This document shows, in pieces, positions 1-32,767 of a stretch of DNA of 64,000 bases; within the stretch, counting starts at the first letter, position 1, and each line of letters begins with the position of its first letter. A program made the translations under genes and the position numbers. The stretch spans positions 2,175,015-2,239,014 of the forward strand of contig CM020508.1 in assembly GCA_009823395.1 (NCBI GenBank), written 5' to 3'. The stretch is from Thamnaconus septentrionalis (Eukaryota; Chordata; Actinopteri; Tetraodontiformes; Monacanthidae). The notes beneath the pieces are model-generated. The model saw only the letters and a list, made by a program, of their open reading frames with translations. It was not told the DNA's origin and ran no database searches.

Positions 1-913
1 GACTCTTTTCGCATAAGCTAAATTAGACTCGTTGATCCAAAAGACGTTCTTACCAACACAAAATGACAGGCACCTGATTTTTTTTTTCAAGAGGCAAACT
101 CCAGACTGCTGCGTGACAAATTTCTTTTCTTCTTGCACCAGTAAAATGTAATTAAAAGCCTGATTGGCTGGATATTATGTAACAGGAGCCGCGTGACGGC
201 GTGGAGGAGCCATGTGTGAAGGGAGAATGAGAGAAAGCTTGGCACAAAGATCTGGGAAGGGCTGTGTGCCAGCATGGGAGAAAGACAGGCTTTGAGTGGG
301 AGGACTGAGAAAATCTCAAACATTTCTTCCCTCTGCAAAGAACGACGGGCTTGGCGACAACCAGCACTGAGCCACCTTTCCCAACGATCGTCGGATCCCG
401 CCTCTGTCCTCCAGCTGCATGCTGACTGACACTCACGTTAGGAAGAAAGGCGCTTGTTCATGGACTGAGTATCGAGCTGAACTGAGTTCATTACACTTGC
501 AGAACTGAATCAAAAGTATCACTGAGGCAAAGGAGATGAAAGATGAACACAAGCCTCAGTGGTGCTAATAGTCAAGGAAGTTGGCAGAACGATAAAGTCT
601 AAGCTAACGGTATTGTGCAGCAAAGATGGAGGACAATAGTGAGTTACGAGCTCAATCATTCAATTTGAAAGATGCTTCCGCAAATTGGAAAGTTTTGCTT
701 CCAAATGGGAACAGAAAGCCACAAATTTCCACACCACAATGGCAGTGCGGTTGTGATAAGTGGGTGGCAGGCTGGACTTGTCACTGCAGTCCATTAGTTG
801 ACAGCGAACTCCCGTTATCCTGGGCACAACCAACATGGGCCTTTTTAATTTGTTTGCCAACGTGGGACTGCACTTTTGCCGGTTGGCCCTATCCTCTTGG
901 GTTCAGTGTTTAC

Positions 914-16044
<15,131 letters not shown>

Positions 16045-16737
16045 TCAGCCAAAAGCCTCTGAGGAGGGGAGGAGTAGGTGGGTGTAGCCTCAGTTAGCGA
16101 CCAGGTGAGCGGCGGCCCGCGGCCCGCCGGTCTGGGGGAGAGAGGAGACTGTTAGCATTCTCAGCTAATTCTGAGGGCGAACAGCACAGGCCAGTGTTCG
16201 CAGAGAACAGCACAGCTAATGCTAGCCATCAACAGCACAGGTATTGCTAACTAGGAAACAGCACAACTAGTGCTAGCAGAGGACAATACAGCTTGTGGTA
16301 GAAATGGTAGTTTTTCCACAGGTAGTTTACAGGTAGAAGTTATTGAACGCTGTCATGATAAGCGATGTGATGAAAACTGGACGAACTTGCTGAAAAGCTG
16401 AGTCACGCAGATTTTAGCTGAGTCTCGGACCCCCTTATCGGACCACGAGGCCCTGGTGGCTGCACTTCCTTCCTGGATGTTCTACCAGGTTGAAACTGTG
16501 ACCCCAAGGAGGTTTGACTTTAAACCGTGGTTCACCACATGCAGATAGAATTTTCTTCTCCTCTGCGTGTGTGTGAATGTGTGTAGCGGAAACGATACAC
16601 CTCATGGTTGACATGAGGCAGACAATGAAAAGAGGTTCGTCCTGTGTGTGTGTGTGTCTGTCGACATGAAAAGAGGCTGCGTGGTCAGCTGCAGCCGAGC
16701 TGGCCGGACAATACAGCCGGCCCATAACAAAAGAAGT

Positions 16738-16760
16738 GCAGCAGCAGCAGCAGCAGCAGC
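16738..16760. repeat. (GCA)7 tract
   Basis: Seven GCA units plus a partial one, about 0.7 kb upstream of the kif1a start codon. Confidence 0.95.
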
Positions 16761-17220
16761 TACGCAACCCGGCTGGCTCCTCCAGATGACAAAACCACAG
16801 CAGCTGAGCCCCATGAAGGATCTCATCAGTGAGACTGATGGAGCTCGGCGAGTTGACGTTAACCAGTGTGTGATTTCAGGTGCGTGCGCGCGTGCGTGCG
16901 TGCGTGCGTGTGTGTGTGTGTGATCAAAGAGGAAGCGTGACTCATCACAACAGTGATTTTTGTCGGGAGGCTGAAACCAGAGAGACGCTAAAAGTCGCCG
17001 ACCTTCCATCGACTTTAAAGAGGCCGTAAATTGTGGACAAGAGCCAGCGTGACTCAGGTGTGTGTGTGTGTGTGTGTGCGTGTGTGCGTGTGTGGATGCG
17101 TGTGTGTCACTGGGGTGAATTTTTGCTGTGTCACTCCTGCTTCCTGCTTCAGCTGACAGTGATGACAGCGCATCTCAAAGCATATTCTAAGTTTTCTATA
17201 TCTATCCATCTATCTATCTG

Positions 17221-17366
<146 letters not shown>

Positions 17367-17923
17367 AAGCCAAAATTGTGTGTTTTCTTTTTTTTTCAAA
17401 CGGAAGCTGTGAGATTAAAGAAGCAGCGAGGAGGATGTGTGCGGCTTTAAAGGGGTCTTTCGCTGTGTTTCTTGTGGAAGCGGCTCTGTAAGTCCGATCC
17501 TGTCTGATCCCCCTGGATGCTCCGGCCAATCAGCTGATGAAGCAGCGACGGCTGGGCGGGACGCCGTCTTCCAGTAACAAAGGGTGATTTAATAAAGCGT
17601 GACGACGGTTTAAACCTCATCAATCCTCACGAGAAAAAAAAAACAACAACCTGCGAATCAATGAAGCTGAGCCTCAACTGACGGGCTTCTGATCTGATCT
17701 GGCTGTTGAGACTGCGGGCTGTGTTAGATTTTAACTGTAATTTTATGCAAAATTTTAAGGTTAAAAGGTGGGGGGAAAAAATCATCTCAGAGCATCCTCT
17801 CACGACGTCACGAGGTTTGTGGCATATTTTGTCACATGACACAGCAGCAGGGCGTGTGGCCCATCCATCCATCCATCTCTCCATCCCATAATGACAGGAC
17901 ACACATCAAACATGGCAAAAATA

Positions 17924-17949
17924 CAGAGAGAGAGAGAGGTAGAGAGAGA

Positions 17950-17987
<38 letters not shown>
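17924..17987. repeat. (GA)n microsatellite
   Basis: AG/GA dinucleotides with a GT and a GGG interruption. Confidence 0.93.
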
Positions 17988-17988
<1 letters not shown>

Positions 17989-18125
17989 CCTCAATGTCAC
18001 CGTCGTCCCGGCCGCACCCAGACAACATCACCCCCCCAACTCCCCGACCCCCCTCCACCCCCTCTGGAGGTACAGCAGGTAAAACATCACAATGGAGAAA
18101 AATGAAGCCAGGCGCTGCCCGGTGA

Positions 18126-18160
18126 GCAGGTGGAAGCAGGTGGAAGCAGGTGGAAGCAGG
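18126..18160. repeat. 10-bp minisatellite
   Basis: The unit gtggaagcag is repeated about three and a half times in tandem at the left edge of the GC-rich block. Confidence 0.85.
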
Positions 18161-18179
18161 ATACCGACCTCGGCAATGT

Positions 18180-18760
18180 CAGGTGCGTCCTCCGGCTGCT
18201 TCCTCCTCTTTCCTCTTCTTCCACCTCTTCCTCTTCCTCCTCCACTCAGCAGCCGCTCCTCTCCATCCGAGGCGCTGAGGTCATCTGCTGCCCACCGAGC
18301 CTCCCCAGCAGCCTGTCAGCCAGTCGGGCCACCACCCTGCTGCTGCTTCTACTCCTCCTCCTGCTCCCCCTCCTCTTCCTCCTCTTCTTCCCTCCGCCGG
18401 AGTGCCGCTGTCGCGGGGCGGAAGACGGCCGCTGGCTCTGTTTTCTCTTCACCTTCTTCTTCTTCCTCCTCGCGGGGCGCTGCGTGCGTGCAGGAGCGCT
18501 TCAAAATGGCTCTGCGCTCTCTGTCCTGAGCTCGTCTTTGCCAGGGGAGGAGGAGAGGATGCTGCTACCGCCGCCGCCGCCGCCGCTGCTGCTGCTCCGC
18601 GTTGACGTCATGGCAGGGGGGTGGGGGGGAGGGGGGCGGGCGTTAGCGGCGGCGATGCGGTGTGCGCGCGCGGAGGGATGGAGAGAGAGAGAGGAGAGCG
18701 AGAGCGAGAGAGAGAGAGAGTCAGGAGCGCGTTCACGGCCAGCGGCGTGACGTCCTCTTG
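18180..18760 (-). promoter_or_regulatory. kif1a: GC-rich block, candidate kif1a promoter and untranslated first exon
   Basis: A clear rise in GC and CpG content (gtcgcggggcggaagacggc, ccgccgccgccgccgctgct, gcgcgcgcggaggg) lies 2.1-2.7 kb upstream of the kif1a start codon. KIF1-family genes are known to have a non-coding first exon in a CpG island. No splice donor was fixed, so the assignment to kif1a is by position only. Confidence 0.45.
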
Positions 18761-18832
18761 ATGGAGCTAGAAGCACCTGCACGTCTGGGCTTCACCTTCA
18801 AACCGAGCAGAAAGCAGCCGCCATGAGCAGAA

Positions 18833-18885
18833 TATTTATTTATTTATTTATTTATTTATTTATTTTGTTTATTTATTTATTTTAA
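18833..18885. repeat. (TTTA)n microsatellite
   Basis: Tandem TTTA/ATTT units with one TTTTG interruption. Confidence 0.93.
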
Positions 18886-19035
18886 GGGAGTCTTTTTGTG
18901 TCTTTGCGGCGCTGAAAGAGTCTGAGTGAGTCTGAGTGAGTCCGGGATGTCTGGCTGGAATGCAGCGGGACAATAGCTGGATGAAAAGTGCATTTTGTGG
19001 CCCTGAATGGGGGTTTAGTAGGTCACGGTCGGGAC

Positions 19036-19037
<2 letters not shown>

Positions 19038-19087
<50 letters not shown>
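19038..19087. repeat. (CA)n microsatellite
   Basis: About 25 CA units, uninterrupted up to the acgcatgcacgg flank. Confidence 0.95.
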
Positions 19088-19090
<3 letters not shown>

Positions 19091-19172
19091 TGCACGGTCG
19101 CCATGGAGACCGTCTGATCAGACTGAAGCATCTCCAGACTCCCAGAGTGGACCAGCAGCAGTGAAGGACTCC

Positions 19173-19173
<1 letters not shown>

Positions 19174-19236
<63 letters not shown>
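19174..19236. repeat. (GCT)21 tract
   Basis: Twenty-one uninterrupted GCT units, the longest triplet run in the window. It is open in all frames (poly-Cys, -Ala or -Leu; poly-Gln on the other strand), but no surrounding exon supports translation. Confidence 0.97.
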
Positions 19237-19237
<1 letters not shown>

Positions 19238-19932
19238 AGGATGGACCAATAGGATCAATAAGAAGCCATGACATGACTGCATGTCAGTAACCAGCAACAT
19301 CATCACTTTCCCATTTAACTTTATTGTAGTTTCATTAAAAAAAAAAAAAGTTATATACAGTAAATTCCCTTTAGCTTCTTAGTGTTTGGGATTCAAGATG
19401 AGAGGAAGACAGAATTCCACAGTGGCAAACCCAAATCTAGAAATATTCAGTTGTTTTAGTTTAACACAAATAAAGATAGTGAAAATTGTCTTATAAACAG
19501 AATAAGCAGACTAAAAAGAAGGATTTTTTTTTCTCAAATGCACCACAACCATGAAAGATATTCCAGAGTTGACCAGCGTTTGCATTTCTCTGAACAAAAG
19601 TAATGATTAAAAAAAATACAGCTGCCTTAGATTTAATGCACCACAGACATAAAGTTGTCAACACTAAAAACATGATTAACGACACTGCAGAAACATGTTC
19701 TATTTCAGCAGCATCTTTAATTGAACAATTAAAATGAATACACCCACGTATTGATGTGCTGTGCTGTGAAGCTGATTCGCTGTCAGCGATTCAGACACTG
19801 CTGGTTTAAAAAGGAAAGACTCGCGACTCACAGCAGCAGGTCAGTGGCTGCTCATGGAGACAAAGTGTGTCTGGCTGGGAAGGACGACAACGGAACTGAC
19901 ACCTCCACAGGACGAGTGAAAGTTCTGGGCGT

Positions 19933-19933
<1 letters not shown>

Positions 19934-19963
<30 letters not shown>
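19934..19963. repeat. (GCT)10 tract
   Basis: Ten GCT units, about 700 bases from the larger (GCT)21 run. Confidence 0.96.
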
Positions 19964-19964
<1 letters not shown>

Positions 19965-20681
19965 CAATAAAGTTCGTTCCCTTTCACAATATTATTTTGG
20001 CTTGAGTCAGATAGGGAGAATCAATGAGTTATTACAGAGGGCAGCCATCACTTCTAGTAGCCGCTGAGAAGCTGCCACAGAGAGTAAACGCAGCAGATTA
20101 AAAAGCATCATGGATAGACGCACAAATAAAGACAATCAATGAGACTAATATTAAACATTGAGGAGGAAGCCATCACTATCTAATAAATAATGTTTGTGCA
20201 GTGCGGCAGTAAAAGTCAGACAGCAAAATGGCCTTCAGATCGCAGCGACTTCAGAATTAATGGACGGACAATGACCGTATAAAGAAGCGAGACAACGAAC
20301 CAGGAACCAGGAAAGTGACTGCTCACTGCCAGCTGACCTGGATAACCCCAGAAGAAGACAAAGAAGAAGTAACTGCTAGCTGCAGTAAAGGCTTTTTTTT
20401 TTTTACTTTTTTCAGAGAAAAAACAAAGACATTAAACAAAATAACAACTTTTCAGACTTTTCAGGTAGTTTGTCCCGTGTTTGAATTTTAACAGGCGATG
20501 ACTCTCAGCTAAAATGTGTCTGTGGTGTGAGAAGAGACGAGAATCAAAACAACAATAAACACCTGCTCGTGAACACCGGTATTTTTTGTGACATACAAGC
20601 TAAAAGGCTAATTAGCAGGACTGACACTGATGCTGCTCAGGTTTCCGTCTCCAGTGAAACATAATGCAGAGCTGTTTCCTG

Positions 20682-20683
<2 letters not shown>

Positions 20684-20714
<31 letters not shown>

Positions 20715-20745
20715 CTGTCTTCTCCAATCTTCTCTCTCCTCATCT

Positions 20746-20786
<41 letters not shown>
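20684..20786. repeat. (CT)n and (CA)n compound microsatellite
   Basis: A CT run at 20684-20711 is followed after a short spacer by a CA run ending near 20786. Confidence 0.92.
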
Positions 20787-20794
<8 letters not shown>

Positions 20795-21804
20795 CATCTG
20801 ATGCAGCCTCTTCATTTAATTCATTAGCTTTAAGATTCCAGGTCCCTGACCCCCAACCCCTCCCCAGCAGTAATCATCTCAAATGCAACCATGTGTCATT
20901 TCGTCTGTGCAGCTGTGAATCATGGGAGTGATAGAGAAGGTGTGATGTCACCGGAATGAATCACCACACGCACGGCTCTCAACACCAGGTAGCAGCGAGC
21001 CCAAGGTCCGACTGCTGCTCATGAAGTAAAGTAGGCCAAACTCCTTTTTATAGGAGCCCGTGGAAGGAAACGTCCTGTTGATAATTTAAGAGCGGCGGCG
21101 GCATCAGGGGCGTGGCCGCATTGTCTCCCAGCCCGCCCTCCGTCCTGCGATGTCTAAATCCGGTGGCACTGCAAGCCTGAATAATTCATGGGCCGAGCCA
21201 GCAGAGGGCCCCGTGGCCCAGCGGAGTCTGGCCCGCTTTCTTAAAGGGACGCCGCCGCTCCTTGGCGGCAACACCGGGTCTTGTCTGATCACACGCGTCC
21301 CGAGGGAAGGTGACGTCAGAGGGTCATGGAGAAAAAAAAAAGTCAAAAAATATGACTCAGTGGTTCAGTTGTTAAAAATAGACACACAACTGATGACATT
21401 CTGAGTATTTGTGGGGAAGCGTTCAGTGGTTTTTGGTCGAACTCGCTGCTCCGCACGGCCCCAGTGACACGCGACTCGGGTTAAGTGAGTTAATGTTGTG
21501 CTACTGGATGGTGTAGCCAGAGGGCGCTGTTCAGGCCCCAGTCCTGAATTTATTAGACTGATTTCGTCCATCAAATGGACACATCTTAAAGAATCCCCTG
21601 AATATGATGCCTCTTTCATTATTATGGTTATCGATGTTTATATTACATTATGTTTAAATGATATTTGTTATAATATCATTATTAGTTTTATTATCTCCAA
21701 GGCCTGGTCACATGATCAGCTGAGTTTGCAAGGTTCTCCTCACAAACTGCTGCCATCTTTGTTGCATCTGCACTGCCATTACTGTGATGATCGGCGTGCC
21801 ATCA

Positions 21805-21818
21805 CCGCCCCCTAGTGG
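21805..21818 (-). promoter_or_regulatory. CTCF-like motif
   Basis: The minus strand reads CCACTAGGGGGCGG, which fits the known CTCF core CCASYAGRKGGCRS at every position. It lies between the kif1a 5' flank and the 3' end of ttc39c, a reasonable place for a domain boundary. Sequence match only. Confidence 0.5.
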
Positions 21819-22277
21819 AGAATCTGAAGCAGAGAATAAAAAAAATCTCACTCACCAACTCACCAGCTGACAATCCTGGTGACAGCGGCGGTTTCCGCAG
21901 GTTCCGTCTCCATCCACTTTTCGGCATTTGGGAGATTCCAAGTTGCGATTGTTCCAAATTCACTTAGCAGACCTTCGTTCTTCCGCTGCCCCAGTGATGC
22001 CCCCGGGGGGACAAATTCCCTTTCACCTGCTGGATATCAGAGCGGTGGGATCTCGTCGCAGAGGATAAGTCAGACATCAACACGTGGCTGGTCCTCAAGG
22101 TTGACTGTTGGCTCAGCTGATACCCTATGAATCTCCTCATCGAGGTAGGGCATCTCATCAAAGACGATTCGGGAGCGTACTTGAGGTACTACGGCCCAAC
22201 GCTCCAGGTCTCAAATCAGATAGCACATACAGAGACCCCGTACAATTAGGAATAGTTGGCATCTAGGAATGCTTGGA

Positions 22278-22440
22278 ATATGGGGTCCTTGGGAACATAT
22301 GACCCTAGAAATTGGGAGCATTGCTTCAAGAACATAGGACCATTGAACATAGGTTTGGGAATGTTGAAAATGTGGGGTCCTTGAACTTGGGAACATAGGA
22401 CCCTAGAATTTGGGAACGTTGCTTTGAGAACAGAGAATCC
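22278..22440 (+). repeat. Degenerate tandem repeat, two copies of a ~95-bp unit
   Basis: Copy one (from 22278) has ggggtccttgggaacatatg then accctagaaattggga and gcttcaagaaca. Copy two (from about 22373) has ggggtccttgaacttgggaa then accctagaatttggga and gctttgagaaca. No coding signal. Confidence 0.65.
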
Positions 22441-22736
22441 TGGAACTATGACGGAGGCCCGGGCAGAATGGCCCAAAGAACTTGAGACTATAGTTCATTT
22501 GGGAACAGGATCTTTTGTCATGGTCCTGTTATATCCACTGAAACAACAGATTCCAGGTCCCAGGAACGCTGGGCTGGGCTGGGCTGACTCCCACTTTCAC
22601 CTGACCGCCCTAAACAACTGCTCCACTACGTAGTTGTTATGTTTCCACGCAGTTCCACATAGACACAATTGGACACATTTTCAGTATCCGAAGAAGTGAC
22701 AAGACAAGAAGAGAAGCCCAGAGGTCATGACAAGAG

Positions 22737-22742
22737 TTTATT
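22737..22742 (-). terminator. AATAAA signal downstream of the 23.5-kb exon
   Basis: AATAAA on the minus strand, about 750 bases past the stop codon at 23487. It would end transcripts that use the exon 23487-23609. Confidence 0.45.
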
Positions 22743-22989
22743 GTGACACATTATTACGGCATCATCCCGACACGTAACCTCCATTTTGTCGCAAGTCTCG
22801 CACAACAAAAGGAGAAAAAAACAAATAAACAAATAAAAAAGAGTGACAAAAGTATTTGGTACTGACATTTCACCGACCACGGAGCTCTGCGCTCGCCACC
22901 ACGACGTTCACCACAGTTTACAGCCGTGACCACCAGCTGAGTGAAGGAGGGGAAACCGAACGGCCACGACCGGGATGACAACACGGGAA

Positions 22990-23050
22990 ACACACACACA
23001 CACACACACACACACACGCGCACGCACGCACGCACGCACACGCACACGCG
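22990..23050. repeat. (CA)n / (CGCA)n microsatellite
   Basis: A CA run passes into CGCA units. It lies within the presumed 3' untranslated region of the candidate alternative ttc39c last exon. Confidence 0.92.
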
Positions 23051-23297
23051 GGGGGCTGTCGCTGTGAGTTGAGGTGACTTTTTTTCTTTGTTTGTTTGTT
23101 GTTTGTTTTTGCGTCGATTCGTATTGCTGGCATGGCGACAAAATGAACAAAGTGCCGGGGCGGCGGAAAAAAAGGCTTTTGGCCTTGCACGTTAACCACC
23201 CGCGACTATGTACAGTGCAAAGACGTGTTTGCAAAAAAATAAAAGTCAAGGTCTCGCGTCAAAAAAGGAAAGAGAGCAACATCACTGTCAACACACA

Positions 23298-23341
23298 AGA
23301 AGGAGAAGAAGAAGAAGAAGAAGAAGAAGAAGAAGAAGAAG
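23298..23341. repeat. (GAA)n microsatellite
   Basis: About fourteen GAA units on the plus strand (TTC on the transcribed strand of ttc39c). Confidence 0.95.
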
Positions 23342-23486
23342 GACAAGAAACTCGTCACGATCCGAAGAGGCCGACGACTCTGAAGCTCGGAAACCACGGA
23401 AACAAAAACAAAAAAAACAGAAGGTGAAACACTAGGAACATAAAGTTGCTAGTAACTGACGCTCAGCAGCACCTGGTGGTCACTGG

Positions 23487-23609
23487 TCACCTGACGGCGG
23501 CCAGCGCGCTGGAGTAGAACAGCTGTATGCGTTTGCAGGGGCCGACACACTGGACCTGAAGCCACTGATACCCTGCCTTACCATGCATAGTGCACAGGAT
23601 CAACGCTCC
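23487..23609 (-). CDS. Candidate alternative last exon of ttc39c (unidentified 40-residue tail)
   Basis: A strong acceptor (ttgttttcctctttggccaacag) is followed by 40 open codons and a stop. The translated tail begins GALILCTMHGKAGYQWLQ and ends IQLFYSSALAAVR. I do not recognise it. The exon starts in phase 0, the phase left by the ttc39c exon 25340-25378, so it could replace the usual last exon. An AATAAA follows at 22737. It could instead belong to an unrelated transcript or be chance: the open frame is short, although the coding-like composition and good acceptor argue against pure noise. Confidence 0.4.
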   Translation of the reverse strand, partial: GALILCTMHGKAGYQWLQVQCVGPCKRIQLFYSSALAAVR

Positions 23610-23731
23610 CTGTTGGCCAAAGAGGAAAACAACAAGGGCGTTTGTTGCGGTGGAGTAACTGGCTAATTATTTATTTATAAATGTGGCCTAACTAACTGAC
23701 TGAACGTGACAAGCAGAGCTTTTTTTCTGTT

Positions 23732-23737
23732 TTTATT
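23732..23737 (-). terminator. ttc39c: Candidate ttc39c polyadenylation signal
   Basis: AATAAA on the minus strand about 1.3 kb after the ttc39c stop. It lies upstream of the 23487-23609 exon, so use of this site would exclude that exon. Confidence 0.4.
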
Positions 23738-25070
23738 CATTATTTTCAGGCGGACTCAAACTGCAGCTGAAGAACTCAATACCTTCAGCTCTATTGTTCT
23801 GACGTCTAGGTTGAAAAATAAAGACCTTAAAATGGTTTTGAGAGCACTATAATCTTGTTTAAGTTGTGATTTTGCACAAAAAAGAGTGAAAAGTGTCATT
23901 GTCAGCTCTCATTAACAGCTGTGAGACATTTTAGTAAAGTTAAACACTTTTGTATCTTAACACTTGTTTGTTTTGGGGGTTTTCCTCTTTTTTAACCTAG
24001 TTTGTATTTGTGGATTGAATGTATAAAGATTTACACTGGCAAAAGTCTTTAGAAAAAGCTGCAACGGTTGCAAACGGACACACTGAGGACAAAGTTTTCG
24101 TGTTTGTGACTTTCTTGAAAAAGTCTTGAATTGCCACTCTTAGGTGGTTTGGTTTTTGTTTTTGTTATTTTTTAGAAAGATGTCCCACTATGACAGTTTG
24201 CGCAGATACTTGGTGTGCAATGAAACAGCATAGGTCTCAGTGAGGTGAATCCACAGCAGAATATTTAGCTGATTTTTGCTGTGCAGGTGAATAAGAAGAA
24301 GCTGAGGAAACTTCAAAATAAAATTTGATAAAACTGCAGATAAAACGTATCTAAAAACTTACAGCGGGAGCTATTAAAGGTGGATTGTTTCAGAACATAA
24401 ATGTCAGAATAGCAATAAGAGACCATTTTCTCGGAAGCTAACATTAATAATCACAGTTGCCCCAAAGGTTTACACTGCAGCTGTTGCAACCCTGTCATCT
24501 TCAATCAAGACCAATCACTGGATCAATCCTGAAAACTTTTGCAAGTATAAATGTCTAACACATTGAAATATAACAATGTAAAGGCAAAGTTTAAAACCCC
24601 CTATCAGTGCTGATGTCCATTTGAAAATAGGAGACGTGACTAAAATTTGACTGACATGTAAGATTCTAGAAATTAAACGTAGCTCGCTAAGACAGTTAGG
24701 TGATTTTAAGGACACGTGGAGATTTGAGAAAACATGCTTTCTTTGTAGATTTTTTCAGGTTAAGCGATGGATTGGAGTCTTAGTGAATTTAAGTTCAGCT
24801 GAATGCTAACAGGGAAGCAGCTGATAACAGCTAGCATCGCTGTGTGAAATTGAAGATATCAAGATGGAGGTAAAACACACAGACGATTAAATAAATATAA
24901 ATAACCACCGATTAAAAAAAAGAGGCAAATTAACCCAAATCCCTTGAGAACGGATTTCAGTTGGGCGGCTAACAGTTACTCTGATTGGCATAACTGGGTG
25001 AGGAAAAAGAAAAAAGCAAAACATTAGCATAGCTTGAGCCACAGTGCTCCTCCTCGTTCTGCTGCTGGAC

Positions 25071-31950
<6,880 letters not shown>

Positions 31951-32014
31951 CCCCCGACCACAGGCGGAGGAAGAATGGAGTCACGCGGACTAAACGGACG
32001 TGCGACAGTGCTGG

Positions 32015-32063
<49 letters not shown>

Positions 32064-32527
32064 CAGCCTGCTGTGTTAAAATCTTCCTGGATTCGGGGCA
32101 ACAACGTTTGAAAAAACAAAACAAACATCCACGAAAAAAAAAACAACACAAAGCCCCACAAAGACAAGAAGACAAGAAAAGGAACCAACAATGACAATAA
32201 TTATCTTCTGTCCCTCAGCTCTGATCGTTTTCTAGGTGTTCTTCTGACACTATCCCAAAATACTGCATCAGCAATCAGATTAAAGCGGATTCGCTTTCGT
32301 GGGCAGGAGCTCCCAAATGAAACACACACCAACAAGGTGACTTAGTGTATTTTTGGTTGATCACAGATACTGTCAAGTTGTGTGTTTGTTTAGTTTGTTT
32401 ATTGTCTCGTGACTCCGTTTTTTTTGTTTGTTTTTTTTTAAACCATGTGTCAGTCAGCTAGCCCTTCTGTTGTGCGTTTCCCATCTTCCTTGCCCTCATT
32501 GTCTTCATATCCCAATACCATGCGTAT
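31951..32527. other. Intergenic spacer between ttc39c and the retroelement cluster
   Basis: Contains a (TG)n microsatellite (32017-32060), A-rich sequence and no recognised gene. Confidence 0.5.
32017..32060. repeat. (TG)n microsatellite
   Basis: About 22 TG units, uninterrupted. Confidence 0.95.
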
Positions 32528-32767
32528 TGTGACGTTTTCGTGTTCGTCAGGAACCAGGCGTTGTTGCGGGTTTGACAGTTGCTTTATTGAAGCTCCGAAC
32601 TTTGTTAACACAACAATCTGAACCGGAGACGAAACATGTCCCTCACTCAACTTCCTCCAACCTGTGTGCCCGCCCCTTTTCCCATGAACCCCCTGCACCT
32701 CCTTAAAGGGTCCTTACACAGACCCCAATGACTGTAACACATGCTGACACACTTCAAGAACGTTACA
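32528..32767 (-). repeat. 3' LTR of the gypsy fragment
   Basis: On the minus strand the segment starts TGTAACGTTC after a G-rich polypurine tract (gtggggggggcag). It contains AATAAA (ttcaataaagc) and ends in CGTCACA, giving TG...CA ends over 240 bases. There is no partner LTR in the window, so the boundaries rest on these signals alone. Confidence 0.6.

Noticed and set aside
18092..18782. Open frames up to 206 codons in the GC-rich block
   Set aside because: Low-complexity Ser/Leu/Pro runs from CT- and CCG-rich DNA; better explained as a promoter or untranslated exon.
18936..19306. Poly-Cys, poly-His and poly-Gln frames
   Set aside because: Products of the (CA)n and (GCT)21 repeats with no supporting splice sites or family match.
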